From Trichaptum fuscoviolaceum (taxonomy: Eukaryota > Basidiomycota > Agaricomycetes > Hymenochaetales > Trichaptaceae), in assembly GCA_910574455.1 (NCBI GenBank), contig CAJSYZ010000006.1:434001-498000 (forward strand): a stretch of DNA of 64,000 bases, in the 5' to 3' direction. The translations under genes were made by a program, and so were the position numbers. This document shows positions 24,142-35,856 of the stretch, piece after piece; position 1 is the stretch's first letter, and each line of letters opens with the position of its first letter. The notes under the pieces are model-generated. The model searched no databases, had not been told where the DNA came from, and saw nothing but the letters and a program-made list of their open reading frames with translations.

Positions 24142-27100
24142 ATGCCAGCGACACGGAAAAAGCACGATCCCCTTCATTTTCCACCAACTATTCGATGCAC
24201 CTTGCCCAGCTGTAGTAGGACGTTCAAGAGTCAATCTGGAAGAGCAAGACATGAATATTCAGCTCATCCGATGTCATCCGTGGCAAGATCTACTGCCTGT
24301 GGTCACGACTACTATGATCCTTCACCTATTCGACCCACACGAGCTCCAACTCCTCAACCTCTACCGAGGTCGTCCGAACTTCCAACAGAGGGTCATTTTG
24401 AGAGCGGCCCTGACTCCTACGATTACGATATTTCCATGCTTACACAGGATATCTCGATGCTCAGTATAGGCCGAGACGAGCTGCTTCAAGACCTAGACAG
24501 ACCTGATTCTCTGTCCCATTCTGGCACCGGAAGTGACAGTGGCCGTAGTGCATCCTCTGAAGATTTGGACTTCGACGTTGGAGATCATGAGGAGAGTGAT
24601 GGTGACCTAAAGGTGTATCACAGATATATGAATGGTGCGCACCAAGTATATTGTCCTCGGTTTGATAGCACTCTGATGAAAAACATCGTGCAGCCACCCC
24701 GTGTGATGCGGAAGGAAACAACTTAGAAAACGACGAACCACCTGTTCCGCGAAATGAACCTGCACCAAATGACTGGTCTCCCTATTTGTGCCGAGCAGAT
24801 TTTGAGCTCGCAGACTTTCTTTATCGCGATGAGCAAATGTCTGCTGGTAATATAACAAAGCTTCTCGGAATCATGAAGGCTTACCAGCGAATTCAGTCTG
24901 TGAAGAACGCGAAATCTGGCGGATATTCTGAGTTGGACGTAACTAAGCCCGACGATGACTCAGATCTGGATCCCACTAGTACGCTACTCGATGGAGACGC
25001 ACAAAAGTTGTACAATGTCATTGACGCTACGAGAGTTGGTGATGTGCCTTGGAAATCCTTTAGTAACTTCTACACGGACAACAATGGCCAAAAAGCGACA
25101 GACGAGAACACCGAGTCATGGAAGAGGAAAGGATATGATGTATGGTATCGGGATCCCTTGGAAGTGATCCGAAATTTGGTGGATAATACGGCTTTAGAAG
25201 GCGAATTCGACTATGTCCCATTTCGTGAATATCAGCCAAAGGAGGAATCTGATGACATCAATGACAAAGAACGAGTGTTCAGAAATTACATGTCCGGAAA
25301 TTTTGCTTGGGAACAGGCTGTAGGTCATGACTCATGAACTCGCAGGAAACATACTGATTATCCTTGACTTAGAATAAGATCTACGCCGAAGATAAAGCAG
25401 TCCATGGATCTATGTTCGTTCCGGTGATCTTGGGGAGCGACAAGACAACAGTTTCCGTTGGAACTGGCAACAACAAATATTATCCGTTATATCTCTCAAT
25501 AGGAAATGTATCAAACAAGGCCCGGCGGTCCCAAAAGTTGAATACAGTCCAGCTTGTAGCATTTTTAGCAATACCAAAGAGTGTGTGTCAAAAACTGAGC
25601 CATTCAATTGTGTTTTGACGCTTTTTTGCAGCTGAGCGACAGTACGAAAAGTCAGATGACTTCCGTCGCTTTAGACATCAAATTTTTCATTCATCTATAT
25701 CGAGAATCTTGAGTTCACTGAAGACCGCCATGTCCATAAACAATGAACAGACCATTCTCCGGTGCCCTGATGGTCACTTGCGTAGGTCGGTTCTCGGACT
25801 CGGCTCGTATATAGCCGATTATCCGGAACAGGTGAGTCTATGCGCAATATGCACTGGATGGTGCTGCAAGTAAGTACCATCCTTTCCAAAATCGCATAGG
25901 AGTCTGAGGAAATGGCTTACGGTGGCTATATAGATGCACAGCTCCCCACAAGGACCTAGATAATCCGGAGTTTGCATCAAATCCTCGAACAAAAGAGCTA
26001 CACGAACGATTGATAGAGCAGGTAAATGACAACAACTTAACCAGAGCAACAATTCGCAAAGAGTATGGGTTCCACCAAGATATCGTGGTATGTGCTCCAA
26101 ATTCTCCATTGGATGCGCTTCTAAGAACTATGTTTTCCCGTAGCCCTTCACCAATGACTTTCCGCGCGCAGATATATGCAATCTCATTTCTCCGGACCTA
26201 TTGCACCAAATCATCAAAGGTGTTTTCAAGGATCATCTTGTCGAGTGGATATGCCAGAGCTTGACCACAACAGAGCTGGATATTGTGGATAAAAGGTGCC
26301 ATTCTCAAACAATTTGTATAATATGAATACTATCGCTGACCTCCGCGTAGAATCAGAGTCGCTGCTCCTTTTCCTGGACTACGTAGATTCCCCGAAGGCC
26401 GAGGCTTCAAGCAATGGACAGGCAATGATTCAAAGGCACTTATGAAAGTATGTGATTTTTCCTTCTTGTTTGAGGCGGTCGTTTGCTGATAGTAGTCGAT
26501 GTAAACCGCTTAGGTGTATCTTCCGGCTATTGTGGGCATTGTGCAGGATGATATAATTCATGCATTGAGTGCATTTCTCGACTTCTGTTATCTTGTGCGT
26601 CGGTACACGATTACAGCCTCAACACTTGATCAGATCAAAGCCTCTCTGGATTGCTTTCATCAATATCGGCAAATATTCATAGCTATGGGTATCCGGGACA
26701 ACTTCTCACTACCACGACAGCATGCCATGGTCCACTATCCTACAATGATTCCTCTGTTCGCTGCACCGAGTGGACTATGTTCATCGATCACAGAGAATAA
26801 GCACATTTACGCGGTCAAGGAAACATGGCGACGCTCAAACAAAAATGATCCCTTGGGTCAGATGATCACAGCAAACCAACGACTCAGTAAACTTATTGCA
26901 TCAAGGGCAGACTTCAAAAGGCGTGGAATGCTGGATGATACGTTAGCCGAGGCTTCGTGGAGAGCTTTGCGAGATGTTTTGCGCAAGAATATGTCGTCAG
27001 AGTCAGAGTCGGATGACGCTGAGAGGGACCCTGATGCCAGTGGGGGAGAGCAGATGCAACAACGTGATGTATTAGTAGTAGGTGAAGCTGATGATACAGA

Positions 27101-28148
27101 TGACTTCTTCGATGCCATTGTGGGTATTCAAGAGCTCAACGAAATTGCAGATTTGGACGATTCCGAAAGTTTAATAGATGAGCCACAGCGTGGTGCGGTT
27201 CATGGCGTAGGAAATGCTGAACGCCAGCTCCGCTTGGGTGGCGGGAATGACCCTTTGAGCTTTACGTTAATGGCTTCGAAAAAACGTTAGTGAAACATCC
27301 TTTTGGTGCTGCAAATCCAACTTGTTTATTGTTATCCTTGCAGAGTCCAGTAAAGTGTACCCTAAACAGCTCGATGCTCTCGCGGCAATAGAAGGCTATC
27401 CAGAACTTCGACAACTCCGACAACTCATCAAGAAACACTTATTCAACAAGTACGAAAGTTGTAACACCAACTCAAAGTGTTCTGCTACTACTAGTAGTAG
27501 CAGGCAAGCCAAATTAAACTACAACGGATTTGAACACTATAAACTGGATATTAGCAATGACTTTTTCAATTTTCCATTCAGCCACCGCGTTCTTTGCGTA
27601 TCGTGGTGAATCGATCCCTATAGAACAAGCAATGAGGGAGGTGATCAGGTCCAGTCCCTCTTGGCGCGGAAAACCTCGACGAGATGCAGTTCTTGTCCGA
27701 GGTGGTTCCCGCAAACAGGGGTTCGCAGGAATGAGAGTTGCCAGGGTTATACTTTTTTTCTCATTCACCGTTAAAGTGGAACGTCAGGAATGCGCTCTCG
27801 TCCAGTTTTTCAAGCGTGTTGGAGAATCGCCCGACCCGAAAACAAGAATGTGGATAGTTGAACCAGCATATGAGTTGGAGAGCTCTACCGCCTGTGTCGG
27901 ACGCTGTCCCGGAGTGAATGACAGTGGCAGACATCACTATCACCGTGACTGCAAGGCTCCGAAGCTGTCTGTGATAGATATAGGGGACATCTTTCGTTTA
28001 GCTCACCTCCTTGGGGTCCCGAAGGGTGACGAATCTCCTCCGAAGTCATTGACACCTGAGGAAATCCCTGGACTTTTACGATAGATTCTACGTTAACAGA
28101 TTTGCTGACATGCACATGCACGAAACATTGTACGAAACTAGACAATGA
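24142..28148 (+). CDS. Plavaka-type transposase (C-terminal frameshift)
   Basis: The N terminus has a C2H2 finger (CTLPSC..FKSQSGRARHEYSAH). Intron 24635-24693 joins to PCDAEGNN and DWSPYLCRADFELADFLY. Then come AEDKAVHGSMFVPVILGSDK, YYPLYLSIGN, CPDGHLRRSVLGLGSYIADY, a Cys cluster (CAICTGWCCKCTAPH), DICNLISPDLLHQIIKGVFK and HAMVHYPTMIPLFAAPSG. This series is diagnostic, from memory, of Plavaka transposases (CACTA-like DDE superfamily, common in basidiomycetes). The C-terminal domain includes PSWRGKPRRDAVLV and ARVILFFSF. Near 28050-28082 the frame breaks: one frame ends at 28084, while the conserved end FYVNRFADMHMHE lies one frame over, stopping at 28148. The catalytic part looks intact; the tail break may be real or an error. 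Confidence 0.75.
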
Positions 28149-28159
28149 TTACTACTAAC

Positions 28160-28590
28160 TTGAAGTAAAGCTTTTCAATTAGCATACACAACCTTGAATG
28201 TACTATATTGAAACTTACGAGTGAGGACTCGGATATGGCAATGAAACAAAAGGATGTACTAGACGAAACAGACCTTAGTACTACGTATGTAACGTAGTAC
28301 TACACTGGCATTGCAGCATTGGCTCTTAAAGACTAGTAGTACCATGACACTGTTTTAACTTCAACTTCAAGTTATGGTGTTCTTGGCTTGCTTTCAAGTT
28401 GTACAGTATACTACTAGTGGTACACTGGCAATGATATCATGGCAGTAGTATTTCATTCAGGTTGGTCAAGGCAATGTTATTATCAGCAAATCACAAAGCG
28501 ACACAAGGAAAAACTGTAGACACTAGCATAGCGCAAAGATTACATGGGAACTCCAAGTCATAGCTTCACCTCCGAGTCCAGCTCTGCCCC
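28160..28590. repeat. Repeat-word spacer between transposase and RS-rich gene
   Basis: About 430 bp between two convergent genes, rich in CACTGGCA, ACTAGTAGTAC and AACTTCAACTTCAAG words. No coding signal. Confidence 0.5.
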
Positions 28591-28597
28591 GCAACAG

Positions 28598-31010
28598 CTA
28601 GTTGTGGTGACTGTTTCTATTAGAAGACCTTTCTTCCTGCTTGCCATTAGGAAGATACATCGGTGTGCAAATATCCTCAGGCTTTCGGTTCATCACTTCG
28701 CTTAGATAATCGCGATACTGTGAGTTGTAGATCTCTCCCGGTGATAAACTCGTCCTGGCAGTCGAAGCCCCGGCCGTAACCCTCGCTCCGGGTGGTATAT
28801 CGTTACATATCTCGAGCACCGTTGCTATCAGTTGGTCTTGAAATTTATCATAGCGGGTACTATTGTGGGTATCCTTCAAGTCTACGTAAGCCGTGAACTT
28901 CTCAATAGAGTCAAGGACTGCGTCAGTCCTCTCCTCCCGAGCATGTATGATATCGTTCATTATGTAGCGGATTGAACAGGATAGCTGGTTACCCATGACT
29001 GTGTGGAAAAGATCCTCGTTGAGGACTATTTGCAACCACCTCTTGACGATTTAAAACCATGTATCAACTCCCGCTGAATCCTTTCCAAACGACGGACATC
29101 TCGTAAGTCGAGTTTGTTCAAAAAATCAGCGAAAGAGGGATTAGGCCCCAAGGCCTTCAAGGTCCTTTTCATGTCTTCAACAGATTTGATGCGAAGGTCG
29201 TCGGCCATAACAAAGTTCGGCACTTCTTCACCGTTATGGAGTGCGCGGACCTTGTCCCAAAGTGTGAGCGCCAGTCTCCGTCCAATCTCCGAGTCTTTAA
29301 AGACTAGATGCTTGTGAACGTCAGGCTGAGGGCGTACCTGAGGCAATCCCCCAAACAGTTGGACCGCAGGCGTTACGAAAGTTCCTGGGTTGTCCACCGT
29401 CATTGAGTAGAGCCTTTCCTGTGCATTGGGCTTGAAATTAAACTGAAGAGCTGCCGATTGTTGGAGGAGTTTGTCAATTTCTACGATGAAATCGTAAAGT
29501 GCGTTGTAATGGAGCTGGAAATATGGTAGAAAGAACCGGAAAGCAGTTAATTTGTTCACCTGAGATGCGTCGAATGGCAGGTTTTGACGTTGCCGAGCTT
29601 CACGATTCAGGATAAATTTGACATGTGGTGGGTCTTTTACCACAGTGTAGGATATTTCTTCCGGTTCCGGGGAACGACTCGAAGTCGGAGGTGGCAAGTA
29701 AACTCGAAGGTATCGGTTAAAGTGTTCATGCATGACGACAGACAATGTCTTAAAGTTGGCGGCAAAGTAATTGAGAGTGCCGGGAACAGAATTATGTGAG
29801 TACTTGGTTCTCAGTATCTCCTCGCCAGTGAAATCAAGGACAATTGCACAGCCTTCCCGGAGGTAGGTCAGTAGATTATCTGTAAGCTTCCTCATTCTTA
29901 CAGCGTCGCCTGCTTGCCGTGACTAACAAGGGTATGTTTTTAGATGTCACTCTTTTTAGAAATGTGATCATGTTACTTACCCCAGACATTTTGTCTTCCA
30001 CGAGATCGATTGACGCTGATACGTCATTTAAAGTATCTGCAACGTTCTTCTGGACTCCTTCCATCACGGCAAACCTCTTCTCCAAATCCGTAACTCGAGC
30101 CCTCAATTCATTGGAATCCTTTTTATGAAATTCCTCCCATTTTTTCAGCTTCTTGGTCAAGTCCTGCAGCTGCTTGACTCCTGCATTTGGATTGTATAAG
30201 GGCGCGAGCTCAGAGGGGGTTGGCGAATGAGATGAACTCTTTGGGATCAAGTGAGCCGATTCGATGTTTTCTGTGCCAGTGAAGGGTTAGCTTTGGACAC
30301 AGACTATGATAGAAAAGGGAGGAAGAATGCGTTACCTTCGCTTGGATCGACGTTATCAACTTGAGAATCCGATACTCCAATTGCCGGCGAACTGCGCATA
30401 GATTTTTGGGCAGCAGACACTTTAGAACGCAAATCCGACAACATGTCATTTGGAGTACTACATGGGCTGCGGCTGAATCGAGGCCGAGGAGTAGGTGAAG
30501 GGGTTGAAGGGTTGAGGACGCTAATTTGAAGAACCCTCTTATTTGGAATAGTCGGATCGTTCTGCGCGACGTCCCGCCTCTGAGTCTCCCCTCGATAGCC
30601 ATTGGCGCCAAAGTATGTTCCAAGTTCTTCACGCGGGTTATAACTGTTGTGTACGTGTTGTGCGCTGCCTCTATAGTCGCGGTTCGAGCCCGCAGGGTAT
30701 GAAGAGCTGGTCCTGTCTTGGTATTGCCCACTGGCGCTGGTAAGGCTCGGCCCCGGAGTGCTCGTGAGACTGTGCTCATAAAGTCTCCGTTTATTACTTC
30801 TGTTCTTGCTGTGCCAGCCCTTCTGTGAATACGGCGGTGAATAGGAACGTTCACGGCCCTTCGAGTACCGATTACGACTGGAACGATGCTCCGACTCGGA
30901 TTCGGATTCTTCGAAATAATTGTCAGAACCGGCGAGGGGTCCGACTCAAACTCAGGCTCACCTTCACTTTTCGGGCTGCGCTGACGCTTCTTACTATTGT
31001 ATGATGGCAT
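28598..31010 (-). CDS. Arg/Ser-rich coiled-coil protein, probably frameshifted
   Basis: The start at 31010 gives a basic N terminus (MPSYNSKKRQRSPKSE). An intron at 30909-30961, with a CTGAC branch point, joins to ESESESEHRSSRNRYSKGRE. A longer open frame that skips this splice exists but gives no consistent protein. An intron at 30271-30335 joins in phase to a heptad-like segment (LQDLTKKLKKWEEFHKKDSN..LEKRFAVMEGV). The next large exon (29026-29895) encodes LREGCAIVLDFTGEEIL and many Leu/Phe-rich helices. The final part (IVKRWLQIVLNEDLFHTVMGN to 28598) is reached only by a one-base shift in a TTTAAA run near 29055. A similar one-base problem occurs at the 29900 junction. I do not recognise the family. 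It sits in the element, convergent with the transposase. Confidence 0.45.
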
Positions 31011-31019
31011 AACTGCAAA

Positions 31020-32240
31020 CTGGAGGAGTCTCAGGCTTGCCGTGAGTAGTGATGCGAATATTAGTAATAGTAGTGGTAGTGGTAGTAGTGGTACTACCTC
31101 ACGCGGAAGTTCGGTAGCGAGTAGTAGTACTAAGTAGTAGTAGCGAACTTGAAGCGGATCAGGCTCACGCTCGGCCTGAGGCTGTAGCCTGAGTGGTTCT
31201 AATCGGTAGAGCTACTACTAGTAGTACTAGAAGTACAAGCTTGAAGATCTCAGTTAGTGGATGAAGTAGATCTAGAAGGCTGAAAGCTCACTCACCACCA
31301 GTGCCAGCAGTCTACAAGTAGGATGAAATTCAGGTGGACTTCAGGATGAGAGGGCTTCAAGCTGTTGATGTGTGAAGTTGAAGAACAAGCCTAAGTACTA
31401 GACTCGGGCACAACACGTCGCTCAGGCTCACTGGGGTGCAACGTCAAGTTGTGGGCATGGGGTACTCAGGCTACTAAATTCGGAACTTGAACTTGAACTA
31501 GTTGAAAGTCCGACGGCTCGGAGTGGAAACGCTACTAGTACCTCAGGCTGCCACGTACTACTGCCGTGACTCCCGGGCCGTCGGAGTCGGACATCATGAT
31601 CACTGCAACTCACTGGCAGGCTGAATGATCCGACTCGGAGTTGGCATTCAAGTTGCGCGCGCCGACAACTTCAACTTGAAATTGAACTTGAATGCCACTG
31701 GCATGCCAGTGATGTTTGGCGACTACTACTACCTACTATTAGTACTCACTGGCAGGGTACCGTACTACTACTAGCCACTGGCAGCTGAATGATCCAGTCT
31801 TAAGCAGCTTAAGCTTCCAGTTCTGTCCACTCAGACTGGCAAGTTGTCACAATCTCAACTTTACTACTACTACTAGTAGTAGTATACGGTTCGAGTCCGA
31901 GTTCGAGTCCGAGTCCGAGTCCGAGCCTGAGTTCAAGGCCGGACACCGGACCTGAGTGAGCTTGAAGGCTGGCCCAGCACTGGTGAGTGGCACTCAGGCT
32001 GTCCGGCCGGCGTGACGGCGGTACTTCAAGTTCAAGTTCAAGTTCAAGTTCAAGTTCAAGTTGGAGCCTCAGGCTGAGTCGGAGTCGGGTCAGAGTTCAA
32101 CTTGAAGTTGACTCGTCATCAATTCAAGAACTTCAAGTTGAAGCTGAGCCGAGCCTCCTCCGACTTGGACTCGGAGTCTCACAGGCTTCAAGTTACTACT
32201 GCTCTACGCCCCGACTCGTGAATGCCACCAACTAGAACTG
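31020..32240. repeat. Cluster of short tandem and palindromic words
   Basis: Non-coding 1.2 kb made almost wholly of a few words: TAGTAGTGGTAG runs near 31060-31140, CTACTACTAGTAGTACTAG near 31212, (GAGTCC) repeats near 31888-31925, (TTCAAG) repeats near 32022-32064, and many CACTGGCA/TGCCAGTG and TCAGGCTG words. The part right of 31698 is mirrored in the right arm. It may be a transposase-binding or heterochromatin-forming segment; that is inference. Confidence 0.6.
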
Positions 32241-32568
32241 AGGTTACTACTACAAGAGGTAGTAGGCCTTTCGTTTCACTGTTGAGTTTGCTGTGTATAC
32301 TCTCTTTTTTCTTCCGCCGCGCATCTGCCGACTCACTCACTCTGCCTGTCTCAGCATGCTCAAATTGTTCTATCGGTTTCAACGCCTTGCGCAGCTCACG
32401 TACGTCTGCACGATACTTTTGTAGCTCCCTGTGGGTCGACGCGTTTCGGCTCGTTCGGCACGGCTCGTATGGAAACCCAGGGGGTAGGAGTTCGACCGCT
32501 TTTGCAGAGGACACGAAACCACTACCGTCTACGCAATTTACTGCGCCCACAGCAGGTGGTTGCCCCAA
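32188..32568 (-). CDS. Small charged open frame, doubtful
   Basis: Translation includes THRELQKYRADVRELRKALK and a Lys-rich segment, suggesting a short helix. It is identical in the right arm (61582-61962), but that only reflects the recent duplication. No family recognised; the opposite strand is also open. Confidence 0.2.
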   Translation of the reverse strand: MGQPPAVGAVNCVDGSGFVSSAKAVELLPPGFPYEPCRTSRNASTHRELQKYRADVRELRKALKPIEQFEHAETGRVSESADARRKKKESIHSKLNSETKGLLPLVVVTSVLVGGIHESGRRAVVT

Positions 32569-32739
32569 GTCTTGCCCCAGGCTTCTCTCGCAAATTTATC
32601 CCGACGCGTATCCCCTTACCGACTAAAGCAATGGCGAGCACACTGGGGCGCATGCGCACACGTCTACCTCCACAGTTGACAACACGAATTCCTTCAGCAA
32701 TTGGTGATGGTAGAGTGATTACATCCGTCACCATATATC

Positions 32740-33330
32740 ATGAGTGAACCTTCTCCAATGGATAGAGCTACGCCAGAGAGCTCATCATCAGTGGTGGCTG
32801 ATGAGTGCAGGACGTTAAAACTGGTTGCTGCACTTGCATCCGAGGTCTGTTCCTCCCAGGTTTTGAATCGCGAGACGCATCACCGACGTTTGGAATGTGC
32901 AAAGAGGCAAGTTACTGAACCGGCGCTCACAGGCACCAGGAGGGGATGTGCGTGCGGTAATCAGTGAGCGAAAGCTTCTACTGTACTTCTCGAGTAAGTT
33001 GTTCTTTTATTTTTTGAATCATAATACTCACAGGCTTCTTCAGCTTTGGAGCATCGGCACGGGGAATGTCCATATGTTCTCCGAGAAAATCTGCATAAGA
33101 TTTACGCCGAAAATTGTATTGTCTTTTTTCTTGGGCGTGGGGGATTGGACACATCCGTTCGCGTATGGAATCTGCAAATGGGTATGATTTTCTTCACATT
33201 CATTCATCCCCGACTCGTCAGTGACAACTTTTCAGTACGACTCCGACTTTCTTGTCACCGGAAGGAACGATGGCCGCGTCAGCTTCTTCTCGTTTCATCG
33301 TTCCTCTTTTCCTCGACCATCTCCAGCTCA
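32740..33330 (+). pseudogene. WD40-repeat relic, left arm
   Basis: Across two frames the translation gives WD40-like strings: LLQLWSIGTGNVHMFSEK and RFTPKIV in one, DTSVRVWNLQMG in another. After a GTATGA..TTTCAG intron comes YDSDFLVTGRNDGRVSFF. Blade-like spacing and WSIGTG/WNLQMG ends support WD40 origin. Frame changes show that it no longer encodes a continuous protein. About one and a half repeats remain. Confidence 0.4.
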
Positions 33331-34335
33331 ACAATAAGCGGCCACAGGACTTGCACTGAGCAGTCAGGGGACGAGTCTCTATCCCTACCGTCTACACTCA
33401 CCTCAGGGATCCCTGCTCAATCGACATCTAAGCCTAAGTTCGCCTGGCCTGAGCGGCGAAAGAGCCCAAAAACATGGGAAGGATGCTGAACAGCTACGCT
33501 CTCTCAACACATACAACAGTGAGGAGAGAAAAGTTGCGAAGTTGCGCGGTCGGATTCGTATATACGGGGCTATGTATCACCGGGCAGTTTGATGCGTCCC
33601 AATATTCCGCTTGCATGCACAAAGTCCACCAGACGTCGACAAAGCGACTCACAACTCAATTTGCAAATGCAGCGAAGGGAATGATTATAACTGCATTTTC
33701 GACATCATCCAAGTTGTCGTGTCCCCATTCCTTGCCAAACACCTCTGCCCCGCCACCATTGCCGCCTAAATGGAGAACGCTCGGTTTCAATGTGCAGTAT
33801 GAGTTGATCGTCGGCCGACAGCGCGATTCCCTCAGCTCCGAGGACGAGAAACGCGCCTTCATGCAAATTACTCCTTCCGAAGCAGGTTGGGATGCATTCA
33901 AGTTCAAGTTGGCCCATTTCCCATTTTGGCACGGTTCTAGTTCAAGTTTCGGGTTGAGTACAGGGATGACTGGTTGTATGGTGAGTTACTCGTGGCTTTC
34001 TTCGAAATCCTTCTAGAGCTGATGGAGCAGCTTCTTGTGCAGTGGGTTGTATCCTCCCGACGACTTCTTCGGAGTTAACATGACTCATTTTCTTGTTCGT
34101 TTGTGCTTAAAATGAAAAGAAGCCTTATAATCAAGTCATCCGGAAGAAATCATTTGTTATCTCCTATCAGTTCAACTTGCGGTTTATCCAAGTCATAGTA
34201 CAAAGCACTAATAGCTCCCTCTCTCTTTCTAGAAGAATGGGAAATCAGAAAACTGACTTCAACTACTTTGTATAAGTGTGAAGTGGGAGCGGGTATCGTC
34301 CCCAAGATCATCATCCAGCCATTCCACCGTGAATC

Positions 34336-35377
34336 ATGTTCTCAAATCTTCGTACTATCCTTCTCATCCTCCTCTCCCTTGATTATGCACGCCTGCACCT
34401 CCGCACCGTCCTCCGCTTTCAGCTCGTTCAACGCTGGACAGCAAGGGCTCAAACGAAGGTACTTGTTTCATTCATATCAAGATCTGTACACTGACTTGTT
34501 GCTAGATACACAAGAAACTGCAAACGTTTCTTGATTTCCTCGGGGTACCACCAACACCTCTCTCCGAATTAGATGAATATAGGCCCCATAATATAGTTCC
34601 GATACAGTGTTGCACGGGCTTGGATGTGGACAACGCAATGACTGCAATATATGCATCTTTGCCACAGGTACCAGCTAGGAGATTTGTCTCGATCGACATC
34701 GAGTGGGCAAGTGGCGGAAAAGGGTCCAATCATCGCGTAGACCTCATCCAACTCGCAGTTCAAAACCAGGTTTATCTGGTCAGGACGCATACTCTTACTG
34801 ACCTTCCTCCTACGTTGGCGCAACTCCTTGGGGATGGTACAGTCATGAAAGTTTCAGCTGGAATCAACGGTATGAATAACTTATCTTTTCTCCTGCGAGG
34901 TGGCCAACCAGAAGAAATGGCAGGTGACGCAGTGCGTATAAAGCGCAAGTTTTGCACCTCTGTGCGCTCCTGTGTCGATCTGACAGATTGGGCGCGCGTT
35001 GTCTACCCGGAAGTCTGGCCCAAAAACCCGACCTGGTCCCAACTGCTCTTAAACCCTCGTCTCTGGTTCCAGCATCCGACTCCGACTGTCAAGCTCGAAA
35101 AAATAGTGGGAGAAGTATTGAGGCTGAACGTCAAGAAGAGTAGTGAGGTCACGATGAGTGACTGGGCAGCTAACGAGCTATCAGCGGCACAAATACAATG
35201 TAAGTTATCATTTTGTTGCTCAAGATCAACCATCTTCAAGTTCTCACTTGCATGATCTGCTGTACTGGAATACTAGATGCTGCCATTGATGTTCACAGCA
35301 CGTTTGCTGTAGCTTTGGCCCTGAGCCAAAGCCACCCACCCTTACCGGATAAGTACATCAAGAACTTCGAGGCTTGA
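34336..35377 (+). CDS. DEDDy 3'-5' exonuclease, WRN/RNase D-like (intact copy)
   Basis: Four exons (34336-34458, 34506-34869, 34924-35199, 35277-35377) give 287 residues with every splice in phase. Motif I is FVSIDIEW (Asp and Glu). Intron 34870-34923 is needed to form motif II, KVSAGINGDAVRI, with its Asp. SCVDLTDWAR and KLEKIVGEVL follow, then motif III YAAIDVHSTFAV (Tyr and Asp) after the last intron. All DEDDy catalytic positions are present. The N terminus is a short hydrophobic segment (LRTILLILLSL) followed by a basic helix. It is a stand-alone nuclease domain with no helicase. It lies inside the transposon cargo next to the glucan-synthase fragment. It may trim DNA ends during transposition or simply be captured. 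Unlike its neighbours, it shows no break. Confidence 0.75.
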
Positions 35378-35671
35378 TCTAGTAGGCTGAGGCCCACCAG
35401 TAGCAGGTTTGACCAAATGTGCTTGAGTTATCGAGTAAATTGTTGTGCACATGCTCTTGTCTTTCAAAGTTGCCAGGAGATTCATGATTAAAATTTATTA
35501 TTGAATTGCTTTTTTTTCCCGAATGATCACCGTAGTCTGAGGTATCAAAGTGGTTTGGAAGATGTCGCCAATGGTGTCTGTCTGCTGTGAGCAACCCAAT
35601 GGATTAAATAGTTTTCAACACCACTATTAGTGCTTTTTCAAGACACTTCAAAGTTTTCAAGACAATTCAAT

Positions 35672-35728
35672 ATAACGCCCGGACGGGCCAGCTTTTTGCT
35701 GGCGATACCCGAACACCTCTGGGCGTTA
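35672..35728 (-). ncRNA. Conserved stem-loop element, copy B (left arm)
   Basis: On the minus strand: TAACGCCC ... GGGCGTTA closing stem enclosing GCCAGC-AAAAA-GCTGGC and a CCC..GGG hairpin. Related to 5338-5392, identical to 58424-58479. Confidence 0.35.
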
Positions 35729-35856
35729 AGTAATCACAAGCTACATATTTTACCCAAGCGGTGCAGCAACTATTTTTCCTCCAATAGTAGTACTATGTCA
35801 GTGGCAGATTTGTCTGCTCTGATGCATTATATTATTATTTATTATATAGTCCAGTG

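Noticed and set aside
30210..30900. Continuous 266-codon minus-strand frame starting at 31010
   Set aside because: After the first 17 codons another frame gives an RS-rich protein that joins in phase to the next exon, and the donor, branch point and acceptor at 30909-30961 support that splice.
31885..31930. GGTTCGAGTCC resembling a tRNA T-arm
   Set aside because: It is part of the GAGTCC tandem run, and no anticodon or acceptor stem can be placed around it.
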